A stretch of DNA of 64,000 nucleotides from Paenibacillus sp. FSL R5-0345 (lineage in GTDB: Bacteria > Bacillota > Bacilli > Paenibacillales > Paenibacillaceae), in NCBI RefSeq assembly GCF_000758585.1, contig NZ_CP009281.1, positions 2,232,001 through 2,296,000 on the forward strand, in the 5' to 3' direction. Positions 9,069-17,858 of the stretch are shown one piece after another; position 1 is the stretch's first letter, and every line of letters starts with the position of its first letter. The position numbers were made by a program, and so were the translations under genes. The notes under the pieces were generated by a model that saw nothing but the letters and a program-made list of their open reading frames with translations, was not told the DNA's origin and did not search any database.

Positions 9069-9716
9069 ATGACTAATGAGATAACCAATGAGAACGAGGA
9101 ACCAACAAACGAGAACGAGGAAATAACCAGTGATCCAGAAATGTCTGAGGAGGATATGAATAAGCTAGTGATGGCTGTTCATCATAACGGCCTCGTAGCT
9201 TTGAGAGTACACTTTCAAGACGTTGAAGGACAAGTGTTAAATATGGAGGCCTACGGCCCGGTTTTTGTTTTTCACGTAAAGTCTGAGTTAGATCATGTCT
9301 ATTCTTGCGGATTTTTTCTGCGTGAATTGATTGCAAGATTCCAATCGGGTAAGGATCCTGCAGCATGGATGGCTTCATTCTTTGTTGATCTGATGAAGAT
9401 TGAGGGAGGCAAAACGCTTCCAAAACCGCCTTCAAGTGAAGAAGAAGCTAAAGCGATTATAGACAATGTATTGGTTCCGCAATGTATTAAAGAAATCACC
9501 GAAGAATTTGCGCCGGAGGATGTACATGTCGGCCTAGCTTGGAATGAGAAACTCGGTCCGGTGTTCGAGGCTGGATTTCCAGCAATAACCGATGGGAATA
9601 ACGTATGCGCGTTCCCACTGCATTTATTGTTAACCCACTTGCAATTGAATCGGGATCCTTCCGAACTGCTTGTTCAAGGTATGTATAACATCCGTAAAGA
9701 ACATGGATTGGAGTAA
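9069..9716 (+). CDS. Uncharacterised acidic protein with repeated N-terminus
   Basis: I do not recognise this 215-residue protein. ATG 9069 is preceded by GGGAGG; the frame stays open upstream to 9003 but without a ribosome site. The first 30 residues contain a short tandem repeat (TNENEEPTNENEEIT) encoded by a near-perfect DNA repeat and are very acidic. The rest is a soluble, mixed helix/strand protein with no signal peptide or membrane segment. Two segments resemble one another loosely: one around LVALRVHFQDVEGQVLNMEAYGPVFVFHV, another around DVHVGLAWNEKLGPVFEAGFP, suggesting an internal duplication. It stands alone between two terminators. Confidence 0.75.
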   Translation: MTNEITNENEEPTNENEEITSDPEMSEEDMNKLVMAVHHNGLVALRVHFQDVEGQVLNMEAYGPVFVFHVKSELDHVYSCGFFLRELIARFQSGKDPAAWMASFFVDLMKIEGGKTLPKPPSSEEEAKAIIDNVLVPQCIKEITEEFAPEDVHVGLAWNEKLGPVFEAGFPAITDGNNVCAFPLHLLLTHLQLNRDPSELLVQGMYNIRKEHGLE

Positions 9717-9748
9717 AACAGGCTCTGAGCCCTGGCCATCCATAACCC

Positions 9749-9780
9749 AAAGAAACGGCAGAAATGCCGTTTCTTTGTTG
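9749..9780. terminator. Bidirectional terminator between convergent genes
   Basis: A 12-bp stem ending ACGGCA-GAAA-TGCCGT, flanked by A-rich and T-rich arms so that it can work on both strands. It lies between the orphan protein (+) and the response regulator (-). Third copy of the ACGGCA hairpin in 2.7 kb. Confidence 0.85.
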
Positions 9781-9794
9781 TATAAAGCAGTAAT

Positions 9795-11357
9795 TTAACT
9801 AAAAAGGTTTGAATCAGAAGCACTTTTGAATTCGCTAGGCGTTAATCCTGTAATAAGTTTAAATACTTTACTGAAATAATATTGATTGTTATAACCAACC
9901 ATATCTGCGATCTCTTTAAACTTGAGATTGGAGGATGTATCCTTAATCAACAGTTTTGCTTTTTCAATTCTAAGCTGTGTTAGATATTCGATGGGAGCTG
10001 AGCCCTTATGTTTCTTAAATTCTCTGCTTAAAAAGGACACATTGAGATTAACCATATCAGCAATATCTGCGATCGCGATTTCATCAGATAAATGATCATT
10101 GAAGTAGGTTGCTACCGTCTCTACAATCCATTTGGCGGAACTGGAAGCAGGCTCAGACCCTTGCGCAGAGTAGAAGAATTTATTAAACAGGAACGTAATA
10201 TTTTTAAGCAAGGCTGGGTAATCTTTGGAGTTTGAGATGACTTCATCAAGTTCCAGATTTAGATCACTATTCACGATATGCTTTTGTAAAGTGGCGTTAC
10301 AGGCATTATACAAGATTTGAGATAAGCATAACTCAACGTCACTTTGGGTATAATTTTGCTCGCTCCAGGAAGCGAAGTTTGTCTCTAATTCGCAATAAAA
10401 GGCTTCTCTTTTTTGATTTTTGATGAAAGAAATGATCTTCTTTGTGTCAAAAGCCTTATCTAGATCGATGGTGGAGTGAGAGTTTAGAGAGAAATCTTTA
10501 ACGAACAGAAGGCTAGATTTGGCGAAAATAGCGTTTTTGCCTAAAATCATTCGACTTAGCTGATATTCTAACCTTAGCTTCGATAGATTCTCGACGCTAT
10601 TGCTTACGGCAAAAGTAAAAAGCTGCTCGTGTGCTTCATACTTTGATAGGAATAAGTTATAAATCTCTGTGAAATCGATTGTAAGCCCTTGTTTATAGCT
10701 GAAGACCACAACCATTTCATTCATAGACTCGCCATCAAACACCCAAGAATTATCATATGCTGTATTCATAGGAATAGAAAGAAAGCTTGCCAAATCATTT
10801 TTCAGCCAAAAGTCATTGGACGGATTAGATAAGTCTATAGGAAATCTTGAGATGGAACCCGCACAAATGACAAGAATGGAGAAGCATTTATGATTCATTT
10901 GCTCATATTTATCGAACGACAGGACAGCTCTTCCTCGAAGTAAATCCGATAATAGCTGTTGTTCCTTAGTGACATTATGGGTGTGAGCTAATTGAGTGAC
11001 ATTTTCTAATACCTCGTTCAAAGCGGCTTGGGTAACAGGTTTTAAGAGGAATTCCCGTACGCCAAGACGCAAAGCCTCTCTAGCATATTCAAAATCGTTA
11101 TAGCCGCTAATAATAATAAAGAGCGTATCCGGATGTACTTTCTTTATTTCCGTGATCAATTCCAGACCATCCATTCCAGGCATGCGAATATCTGTGAACA
11201 CGATCTGAGGCTTTAAGCGAAGACACATCTCTAGTGCGGTTATCCCATCCGTGGCTTCACCAATTACCTGTAAACGAGGGCTAAAGCTTCCGATTTTCTT
11301 AACTAGATTTCTTAAAATAGGATGTTTATCTTCCACAACCATGATGGATATCATCAT
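9795..11357 (-). CDS. YesN-type response regulator, receiver plus AraC HTH
   Basis: Response regulator of 520 residues. The receiver domain (about residues 1-120) has the phospho-acceptor D56 in TDIRMPGMDG and a conserved lysine in FLLKPV. A long middle region separates it from a C-terminal AraC-type double helix-turn-helix (about 420-515, IADMVNLNVSFLSREFKK and IADMVGYNNQYYFSKVFK). ATG 11357 overlaps the stop of the kinase gene (TGATG) and has GAGGAGG seven bases upstream, so the two are translationally coupled. It is divergent from the sugar-binding protein at 13373, its likely target. Confidence 0.92.
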   Translation of the reverse strand: MMISIMVVEDKHPILRNLVKKIGSFSPRLQVIGEATDGITALEMCLRLKPQIVFTDIRMPGMDGLELITEIKKVHPDTLFIIISGYNDFEYAREALRLGVREFLLKPVTQAALNEVLENVTQLAHTHNVTKEQQLLSDLLRGRAVLSFDKYEQMNHKCFSILVICAGSISRFPIDLSNPSNDFWLKNDLASFLSIPMNTAYDNSWVFDGESMNEMVVVFSYKQGLTIDFTEIYNLFLSKYEAHEQLFTFAVSNSVENLSKLRLEYQLSRMILGKNAIFAKSSLLFVKDFSLNSHSTIDLDKAFDTKKIISFIKNQKREAFYCELETNFASWSEQNYTQSDVELCLSQILYNACNATLQKHIVNSDLNLELDEVISNSKDYPALLKNITFLFNKFFYSAQGSEPASSSAKWIVETVATYFNDHLSDEIAIADIADMVNLNVSFLSREFKKHKGSAPIEYLTQLRIEKAKLLIKDTSSNLKFKEIADMVGYNNQYYFSKVFKLITGLTPSEFKSASDSNLFS

Positions 11358-13198
11358 CACTTTACCTCCTCGTCGGACCTCTCCTTGACACCGAAGCAAA
11401 TCCGGGCACCGTGTTCTCCAACATTAGATACCTTGAAATAGAAATTTTCTCCGAAATGAATGACTAATCGTATAAAGGTGTTCAGCATGCCCATTCCCGA
11501 GATTTGAAGATTCTTCAACAGCTTGCCTTCGATAAAATTGGAGCGGTATGCTGTTAGCTTTTGATTCAGATCCTGGAGTACCGTCTGCTCAAATCCTGAA
11601 CCATTGTCCTGAATTACTAGCTCCCAATCGTCTACGGTATTAAATCGTCCATTAATTGTAATTTTCCAGGGAGGAAAGCTTTTATCGAACCCGTGATTTA
11701 TCGCATTTTCCACAAAGGGCTGCAAGGATAATTTCGGGAAATAAAGGATGTTCATAGTGTCAGGAATATCTATTTCATAAAATAAGCTGTTCTCATAATG
11801 AAGCTTCATGAGTTCCAGATAATAGATAGAATACTTAATCTCTTCTGCTAACAGCACATCTGTACCTGAAGAAGAACCGCTGTATCTCATCATCTCTGCA
11901 AGTCTTAGACACATATCTTCTGCAATGATAGAACCTGACTCTTCGCAGTGGACGGCAATAACGTTCAGTGTGTTGTATAGAAAATGTGGGTTAATCTGTG
12001 CCTGAAGGGCAGAATAGTTGGCCTCAATTTCCCGGATGCGTGACTCATATTCCGTATTAATCGCCTGTTTAAGCTTTTCTATCATCTTCTCAAAAGAGCG
12101 GTTCAGCATAATCAGTTCGTTATATTCAAAGTGCTCATTGGGAGTAGGATTCTGGTTGAAGGAGAGGTTGTTCAAGCTCACTGCCCGGACTGTTTTTGTC
12201 AGTGCTTTTAACGGCTTCATTAGTTTTCGTATAGCAAAATAGTAGATGATCAGCACAGCAAGTAGGGTTAGAAACCCTATCGTAATGAGAATTGTGCGAT
12301 AACGTTGAAGATTAGCCTGTAATGAAATCCCATCATCGGCTACGACAGTGGTCCAGCCCAAATAGCCCGAGTTATAGGTGCTTAGCAGCGTTAATTGGTC
12401 CTCTTGTTTGAATTTTCCGGAGATAGGAATATGCTCTTGCAATTGTTTAGAAAGCGTTGTCAGCAAGGCTTGATGATGATTGTCTATTGAAGGATTGTAA
12501 GGAAATACAAGCATCCCATTGTCATCAAAAATATAAACCTGTTTCCCCGACTGCTGATTTTCGATTCTAGTAATGAGCTCCAGGCTCTTATAAGGCAATT
12601 GAATTTCTAACATTCCAAAATCTGTAGAATAAGGTGTGCTGAATTTTCTTACAACGGAAATGACGGTTTCTGGCTCAGTTGACCAAACATCTGGATGCGG
12701 AGGGAGTGCAGCAAATAGCTTATCTTTGATGAAGAGCTCATTAAGGGAAGATGGCTTGGAATAGGGCATTGGGATGTTCTTGAACAGATGCTCTGTTCTG
12801 AAATAAGGAAAGAAAATATCTTTATCTGGCACGAAAACAATGACCTTGTGAAGATCGCTAACCACGTTATAAATCGCATTTAAATTGTGGGCCAGCTTGT
12901 TTTGAGAGACTAGATTACTCATGGAATCCGAGGGTGCATCGCTGTTTAACTCCACCATGACGTCCAAATTATCTTGGTTATTCGTAAATCCTAACGCTGC
13001 ATAATCTAGCTGCTTGTACAACGTATCCACTTGGTCTGAGATCTTCTGTGTTGTAGGAATGAGCCCTGCCAGTTCAGTCTGAATTAGCATTGATTTCATG
13101 TAAGTATACAAGTAAACCATGGACAGAAGCAGGATTAGAAAGAAGATACCCATAATGGTAACAATGACTTTATTCTGAAATCCAAGTTTACTAAACAT
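11357..13198 (-). CDS. YesM-type sensor histidine kinase
   Basis: Membrane sensor kinase of 613 residues. A first transmembrane helix near residues 10-33 and a second near 295-325 bracket an extracellular sensing domain. A HAMP-like linker follows (RKLMKPLKALTKTV), then the His_kinase domain with H405 in QINPHFLYNTLN and an HATPase domain (NAINHG, DNGSGF, GMGMLN boxes). It pairs with the overlapping AraC-type response regulator. Such pairs in Paenibacillus usually sense extracellular oligosaccharides and activate the adjacent importer operon; the ligand here is unknown. ATG 13198 has AGAGGAGA upstream. Confidence 0.93.
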   Translation of the reverse strand: MFSKLGFQNKVIVTIMGIFFLILLLSMVYLYTYMKSMLIQTELAGLIPTTQKISDQVDTLYKQLDYAALGFTNNQDNLDVMVELNSDAPSDSMSNLVSQNKLAHNLNAIYNVVSDLHKVIVFVPDKDIFFPYFRTEHLFKNIPMPYSKPSSLNELFIKDKLFAALPPHPDVWSTEPETVISVVRKFSTPYSTDFGMLEIQLPYKSLELITRIENQQSGKQVYIFDDNGMLVFPYNPSIDNHHQALLTTLSKQLQEHIPISGKFKQEDQLTLLSTYNSGYLGWTTVVADDGISLQANLQRYRTILITIGFLTLLAVLIIYYFAIRKLMKPLKALTKTVRAVSLNNLSFNQNPTPNEHFEYNELIMLNRSFEKMIEKLKQAINTEYESRIREIEANYSALQAQINPHFLYNTLNVIAVHCEESGSIIAEDMCLRLAEMMRYSGSSSGTDVLLAEEIKYSIYYLELMKLHYENSLFYEIDIPDTMNILYFPKLSLQPFVENAINHGFDKSFPPWKITINGRFNTVDDWELVIQDNGSGFEQTVLQDLNQKLTAYRSNFIEGKLLKNLQISGMGMLNTFIRLVIHFGENFYFKVSNVGEHGARICFGVKERSDEEVK

Positions 13199-13372
13199 AC
13201 ATTATCTCCTCTAAAGGTTAAAATCAAGTGCATCATAACACAAACATTGTAATCAAAAAAGTATAAATCAGATAGTCAGATTTTTATATTTCTTAAATGA
13301 TCGAATGCGATTACATTAGATTTAACGATTTCGAGCTAGTACGTTGGAATCGAAAAACAGGGGGGTTACAGT

Positions 13373-14734
13373 ATGAAGCAGCTTCAAAAGAAAACATTGT
13401 CGGTGTTATTGTTGGGCGCACTCATCCCGGTATTATCAGGTTGCGGAAGCACTTCTTCCAACGCCAACACCAATGCCGCTGCAGCACCTGAAAAGTCTAA
13501 TGCGGCTGTCACGGCGACGGAAGCACCACAAGAGACAGAAGTGAAATCAGAGCCCGTAACGATCAGTTATCTTGCAGCAGCTAGTCAATTAAACTATGGC
13601 GGCATTAAAGATCTAATCGCAAAATGGGAAGCGAAGACCGGCAATAAGGTGGATATTCAAGCGATTCAAGACGATCAATACGACAACCTTGTGAAAGCAA
13701 AATTGTCCGGTGGTGGAGATATAGATGTATTCTTCGGGTCTTATCAAAAATATGATGTGCCGAATCAATTGCTGGAAATTAGCGGAGAGGCATTTGAATC
13801 TCGTCTGAATGATATCGCACTTCAATCGTTGAAGTATACGGATGAGAAAATTTATGCTTTTCCATCATCGATGGCTTTAGGCTCTTGGGGTGCATTTTAC
13901 AATAAAAAAGTATTTACAGAACTGGGATTGTCCGCACCTAAAACTACGGAAGAATTCAATAAGGTTCTCGAAGCTATTAAAGCGAGCGGAAAGACACCGA
14001 TTTATTTTGCAGCTAAAGACGGATGGACCATGCTGCAGCATCGTAATGCTGTAAACGGTATTATTGGCGGCGCTGATCCTGCGGTGTGGGATAAATTAAA
14101 TGAAAATGAAGTGCAGTGGAAGGATATCCCCGAATTTGTATATCAGTATAAACAGCTCGAAGAGTGGGCGAAAAAAGGGTACTTGAATAAAGATTTGTTG
14201 ACGGCCACTTACGAAAAGCAACAGCAGGCAATCGTTTCGGGAGATGCTGCAATCATTTTCCAAGGGGACTTTGTTGTTCCTGAACTTTATAAGCTTGACG
14301 CTAATGCAGAAATTGCGTTCTTCCCGCTTCCTAATAAAGACGGTTCACAAGCGATTGCTTTAAGCGGTGCAACTCATGTGTTCATCTCTAAGAAAAGCAA
14401 GCATCCAGAAGAAGCTAAAGATCTGCTCAGATTCCTGTCAGATAAAGAACAAGCACAAGCCTATTTAGAGGTTTCTCCGGGTGTAAGTCCATACAAGGAT
14501 ATTGATGTGTCTAACAAGATGACGGAAGCGTTGACGGAAATACAGAACATCGTTAATGAAGGTAAAATCTCAAAGCATGGCGATGACGCTTATATCATTC
14601 CACTCCCTTATGACGACGTTGTCGCGGCATATGCAGAGCTTCTAGTAGGTAGAATCACAGCAGATGAATTCGTTAAAAAGCACGGTGAGGTGTTCTTGAA
14701 AAACGCTAAAATCGCAAAAATTCCTGGATTTTAA
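13373..14734 (+). CDS. Sugar ABC transporter substrate-binding lipoprotein
   Basis: Family 1 extracellular solute-binding protein, 453 residues. The signal peptide ends in the lipobox LSGC with lipidated C24, followed by a low-complexity Asn/Ala/Glu linker and the two-lobe binding fold. ATG 13373 has GGGGGG upstream. It is the first gene of the run 13373-21126 and is divergent from the two-component system. The 174-base intergenic region holds a direct repeat TCAGAT-AG-TCAGAT at 13268-13281, a candidate site for the AraC-type regulator, and a poor cre-like word near 13302. Confidence 0.92.
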   Translation: MKQLQKKTLSVLLLGALIPVLSGCGSTSSNANTNAAAAPEKSNAAVTATEAPQETEVKSEPVTISYLAAASQLNYGGIKDLIAKWEAKTGNKVDIQAIQDDQYDNLVKAKLSGGGDIDVFFGSYQKYDVPNQLLEISGEAFESRLNDIALQSLKYTDEKIYAFPSSMALGSWGAFYNKKVFTELGLSAPKTTEEFNKVLEAIKASGKTPIYFAAKDGWTMLQHRNAVNGIIGGADPAVWDKLNENEVQWKDIPEFVYQYKQLEEWAKKGYLNKDLLTATYEKQQQAIVSGDAAIIFQGDFVVPELYKLDANAEIAFFPLPNKDGSQAIALSGATHVFISKKSKHPEEAKDLLRFLSDKEQAQAYLEVSPGVSPYKDIDVSNKMTEALTEIQNIVNEGKISKHGDDAYIIPLPYDDVVAAYAELLVGRITADEFVKKHGEVFLKNAKIAKIPGF

Positions 14735-14769
14735 TATAAACGAAATGCCTTTTCTGCTGAGAACAGAGA

Positions 14770-14805
14770 AGAACTATACCTGCCAAGCGAGGCGGGTATA
14801 GTTCT
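14770..14805 (+). promoter_or_regulatory. Stem-loop between binding protein and permease genes
   Basis: Fifteen paired bases (AGAACTATACC with GGTATAGTTCT, then four more including one G-U pair) enclose a six-base loop. No T run follows, so it is more likely an RNA-stabilising or processing hairpin than a terminator. This placement would raise binding-protein mRNA over permease mRNA, as in other sugar importer operons. Confidence 0.75.
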
Positions 14806-14832
14806 AATAGTGGAAGGATGGAGGACTGCTAC

Positions 14833-15711
14833 TTGCAACAGAACTATAAGAGAAAAAATTATCCGGTAATCTATTTGATTCCTATTCTTCTAATTTTCAC
14901 TGTGTTTTATGTTTCTCCTGCTATATTGGGACTCCTTTATTCCTTGACGGATGCAAGTATTAAATCTTCAGGGGTTACCTTTGTCGGACTCGAAAACTAT
15001 AAGCTGCTGTTTAGTGATGGAGCTGATTTTTTCTTCAGTATATGGAATCAATTCAAATTTGCGATCTTAGATGCACTTGGCAAAACAATAATCGGGCTGC
15101 TGGCAGCACTTCTCTTAAACCGGAGATTTAAAGGGAATCACTTCCTTCGTGCATTGATTTATTTGCCGATTATGTTTGGCACGATTATGGTCGCCATCAT
15201 CTTTAATTATATTCTCAGCTACGATGGATTCCTCAATGGCTTTTTCGAAGCTGTAGGACTTCATGGCTTGGTCAATGATTGGCTAGGAAGCTTCACGCTA
15301 GCTATGTATTCAGTGATTGCTGTCGATGTGTGGGTTGGGGCTGGTTGGTCCATGCTGTTGATTCTTGCGGCGCTGCAATCCGTACCTAAAGAAGTGATTG
15401 AATGTTCCGATATTGACGGAGCAGGAGCATTTACTAAGTTTTTTCAAATTACACTCCCATACATTAGGGGGACTTTAAATCTCAGCTTTTTATTAAGCAT
15501 TATCTCAGGGCTTAAAGCCTTCGATATCATTTATGCGATGACTAGAGGAGGACCGGGTCATGCGACAGAAGTGATGTCCACCTTTCTGGTCAAATCGATG
15601 TCATCAGGCTCCATTGGATATCCTGCGGCTATTAGTGTGATTCAGTTCATCATTATTACTGTGGTGGCCATGATTATTACTTATTTTAATAATAGAAAGG
15701 AGTCGCAATGA
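14833..15711 (+). CDS. Sugar ABC transporter permease 1 (MalF/UgpA type)
   Basis: Inner-membrane importer subunit with six predicted helices and the EAA-like loop (ECSDIDGAGAFTKFFQITLP) that contacts the ATPase. TTG 14833 has GGAGGA seven bases upstream; the in-frame ATG at 14818 has no properly spaced site. Its stop overlaps the next start (ATGA). No ATPase gene is present in the operon, which fits use of a shared MsmX-type ATPase. Confidence 0.9.
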   Translation: MQQNYKRKNYPVIYLIPILLIFTVFYVSPAILGLLYSLTDASIKSSGVTFVGLENYKLLFSDGADFFFSIWNQFKFAILDALGKTIIGLLAALLLNRRFKGNHFLRALIYLPIMFGTIMVAIIFNYILSYDGFLNGFFEAVGLHGLVNDWLGSFTLAMYSVIAVDVWVGAGWSMLLILAALQSVPKEVIECSDIDGAGAFTKFFQITLPYIRGTLNLSFLLSIISGLKAFDIIYAMTRGGPGHATEVMSTFLVKSMSSGSIGYPAAISVIQFIIITVVAMIITYFNNRKESQ

Positions 15712-16535
15712 TGAGTGTGGCATCGAAGACAGGCAAGGTACTAACTTATATTGCGGCGCTACTCCTAGCTATTATTTACTTGGTTCCTTTTATCCTTATT
15801 CTATTAACTTCCATCAAGGATGAGACAGAGTCCAAAATTATGAACTTAAGTCTTCCGAAGACTTATATGTTCGAGAATTTTGCAACAGCATTTACGCAAG
15901 GACAGATCTGGCGGGGATTCCTCAATGGTATGTTTGTCTCTACTGTAGTCACGGTCTTAACCGTTCTTCTATGTTCTTACTCCGCTTTCATCATTCAAAG
16001 AAATCGAAATGCATTTACTAACTTCACTTATAAGTTTCTACTTACGGGTATGATCGCACCCTTTTCCTTTATTCCTGCGATTAAGCTGCTACAGCTACTG
16101 AACATGGGAAACAATTTTTCTGGATTAATTATGGTCGATTTGGCAGGTCAAATCGCTTTTTCCATTTTGATTTATTACAGCTTTATGCAAGGGGTTCCAC
16201 GGGAGATGGATGAAGCTTCGGTGGTCGATGGTTGTGGTCCGCTGCGAATGTTCTTCCAAGTTATTTTTCCTTTATTGCTGCCGGTGGTCTCGACGAATAT
16301 CGTGCTTACCTTTACCGCTATATGGAATGATTTCAGCAATGTCTTGTTCCTTGTACCTAAAACATCGATGTGGACGATGCCTATGGGCGTGTTCAATTTC
16401 CAACAGCTGTACACCTACAATTACGGACTCGTGTGTGCTTATATAACGATTGCATTGATTCCTGTGCTCATCATCTATCTTGCAGGCCAAAGATACATTA
16501 TTTCGGGCATGACAACAGGAGCTGTTAAAGGTTAA
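15708..16535 (+). CDS. Sugar ABC transporter permease 2 (MalG/AraQ type)
   Basis: Second membrane subunit, 275 residues, six helices, with the ATPase-contact loop DEASVVDGCGPLRMFFQVIFP and the usual C-terminal GMTTGAVKG. ATG 15708 overlaps the preceding stop by four bases and has AAAGGAG upstream, so translation is coupled. It completes a binding-protein-dependent sugar importer with the genes at 13373 and 14833. Confidence 0.92.
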   Translation: MMSVASKTGKVLTYIAALLLAIIYLVPFILILLTSIKDETESKIMNLSLPKTYMFENFATAFTQGQIWRGFLNGMFVSTVVTVLTVLLCSYSAFIIQRNRNAFTNFTYKFLLTGMIAPFSFIPAIKLLQLLNMGNNFSGLIMVDLAGQIAFSILIYYSFMQGVPREMDEASVVDGCGPLRMFFQVIFPLLLPVVSTNIVLTFTAIWNDFSNVLFLVPKTSMWTMPMGVFNFQQLYTYNYGLVCAYITIALIPVLIIYLAGQRYIISGMTTGAVKG

Positions 16536-16561
16536 CCATTGCGATTAAGGGAGAGGTTACA

Positions 16562-17845
16562 TTGAAGAGAATAACTGTAGCTTTGATTGGAGCGGGAGGA
16601 CGGGGTGCTGTAGCTTATGCGCCATATGCACTGAGATATCCGGATGAGATCCAGATTGTCGCCGTTGCTGATCCTGATGTTCAGAGAAGAGAGGGCATCA
16701 AGAACTCATTTGATATTGAAGCGCAGAATGCATTTACGACCTGGGAGGATTTACTTTCTGGTGAAAAGCTTGCGGATGCTGTTCTGATCTGTACGCAGGA
16801 TAATATGCATTTTGAGCCAACTATTAAAGCATTGGAAATGGGATACCATGTGCTTTTGGAAAAACCGATGTCTAACAACCCAGAAGAGTGTTTCATCATG
16901 GGGGAATACGCTAAAAAATACAATAGAATCTTTGCGATCTGCCATGTCTTGCGGTATAACCATTTCTTCATGACCCTAAAGGATCTGCTTGAGGATGGGG
17001 AAATCGGAAATCTGATGACGGTGCAGCATCTTGAGAATGTAGGTTATTGGCACCAGGCACATAGCTTTGTACGGGGAAACTGGAGAAAAGCAGCGGAGTC
17101 CAGTCCAATGATTCTGCAGAAATCCTGTCATGATTTGGACATTCTTCTCTGGCTTATTGGAGAAGAATGCATGAGGGTATCTTCATTTGGCTCGCTTAGC
17201 CATTTTACAAAGGAAAATGCACCCGCAGGAGCGCCGTTAAGATGTACAGATGGTTGCCCTGTGAGAGATGAATGCGCCTTTTATGCGCCAAGATTCTATT
17301 TAATTGATAAAGAGGATTGGCAAGGAAAGTATTTACGGGCTTATTTGACCAACGATACTAGCTATGAGGGAATTATGACAGCCTTAAAGGAGGGACCGTA
17401 TGGCCGATGCGTGTATCATTGCGATAATGATGTAGTGGATCATCAGGTAGTAAATCTTGAATTTGCTAATAACGTGACAGCCTCCTTTACAATGACAGCC
17501 TTCTCGAATGATAGCGAGCGTATTATCAGATTACAGGGAACTAAGGGTGAGATTAAGGGGCATATGGAAGACAATACAATTGAGATAACAGATTTTGTGT
17601 CCGGTCGCAAAAAGCTGATTAAGTTACGTGCCTCCGATACTGGACATGGGGGAGGGGACGAGGGAATTATGAAAGATTTCATTAAGCTAGTACAACAGGG
17701 AAGTGGACAAGACTCTCGATCTTCCGCCGTTGTGTCTGTCCAAAGTCATCTCATGGCTTTTGCCGCTGAAACGTCAAGGCTCGAAAAGCGCGTCATACAA
17801 ATGCCTGAGTATATAGAATCTCTGAGGCAAAAGGTGACTGTGTAA
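16562..17845 (+). CDS. Gfo/Idh/MocA-family sugar oxidoreductase
   Basis: NAD(P)-dependent sugar dehydrogenase family member, 427 residues. The Rossmann motif GAGGRG lies at the N-terminus and the family signature LLEKPMSNN follows near residue 100. The C-terminal alpha/beta domain begins around residue 130 (HVLRYNHFF). Between residues 220 and 250 there is an insertion with clustered cysteines (RCTDGCPVRDECAFY), seen in a subset of the family and possibly metal-binding. TTG 16562 has GGGAGAGG upstream. It lies between the permeases and GH95 in the run and probably oxidises a sugar freed by that enzyme. The exact substrate is unknown. Confidence 0.88.
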   Translation: MKRITVALIGAGGRGAVAYAPYALRYPDEIQIVAVADPDVQRREGIKNSFDIEAQNAFTTWEDLLSGEKLADAVLICTQDNMHFEPTIKALEMGYHVLLEKPMSNNPEECFIMGEYAKKYNRIFAICHVLRYNHFFMTLKDLLEDGEIGNLMTVQHLENVGYWHQAHSFVRGNWRKAAESSPMILQKSCHDLDILLWLIGEECMRVSSFGSLSHFTKENAPAGAPLRCTDGCPVRDECAFYAPRFYLIDKEDWQGKYLRAYLTNDTSYEGIMTALKEGPYGRCVYHCDNDVVDHQVVNLEFANNVTASFTMTAFSNDSERIIRLQGTKGEIKGHMEDNTIEITDFVSGRKKLIKLRASDTGHGGGDEGIMKDFIKLVQQGSGQDSRSSAVVSVQSHLMAFAAETSRLEKRVIQMPEYIESLRQKVTV

Positions 17846-17858
17846 TGTGGAGGAAATT

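Noticed and set aside
13302..13315. Cre site before the first binding-protein gene
   Set aside because: The word CGAATGCGATTACA misses key positions of the consensus; not strong enough to list.
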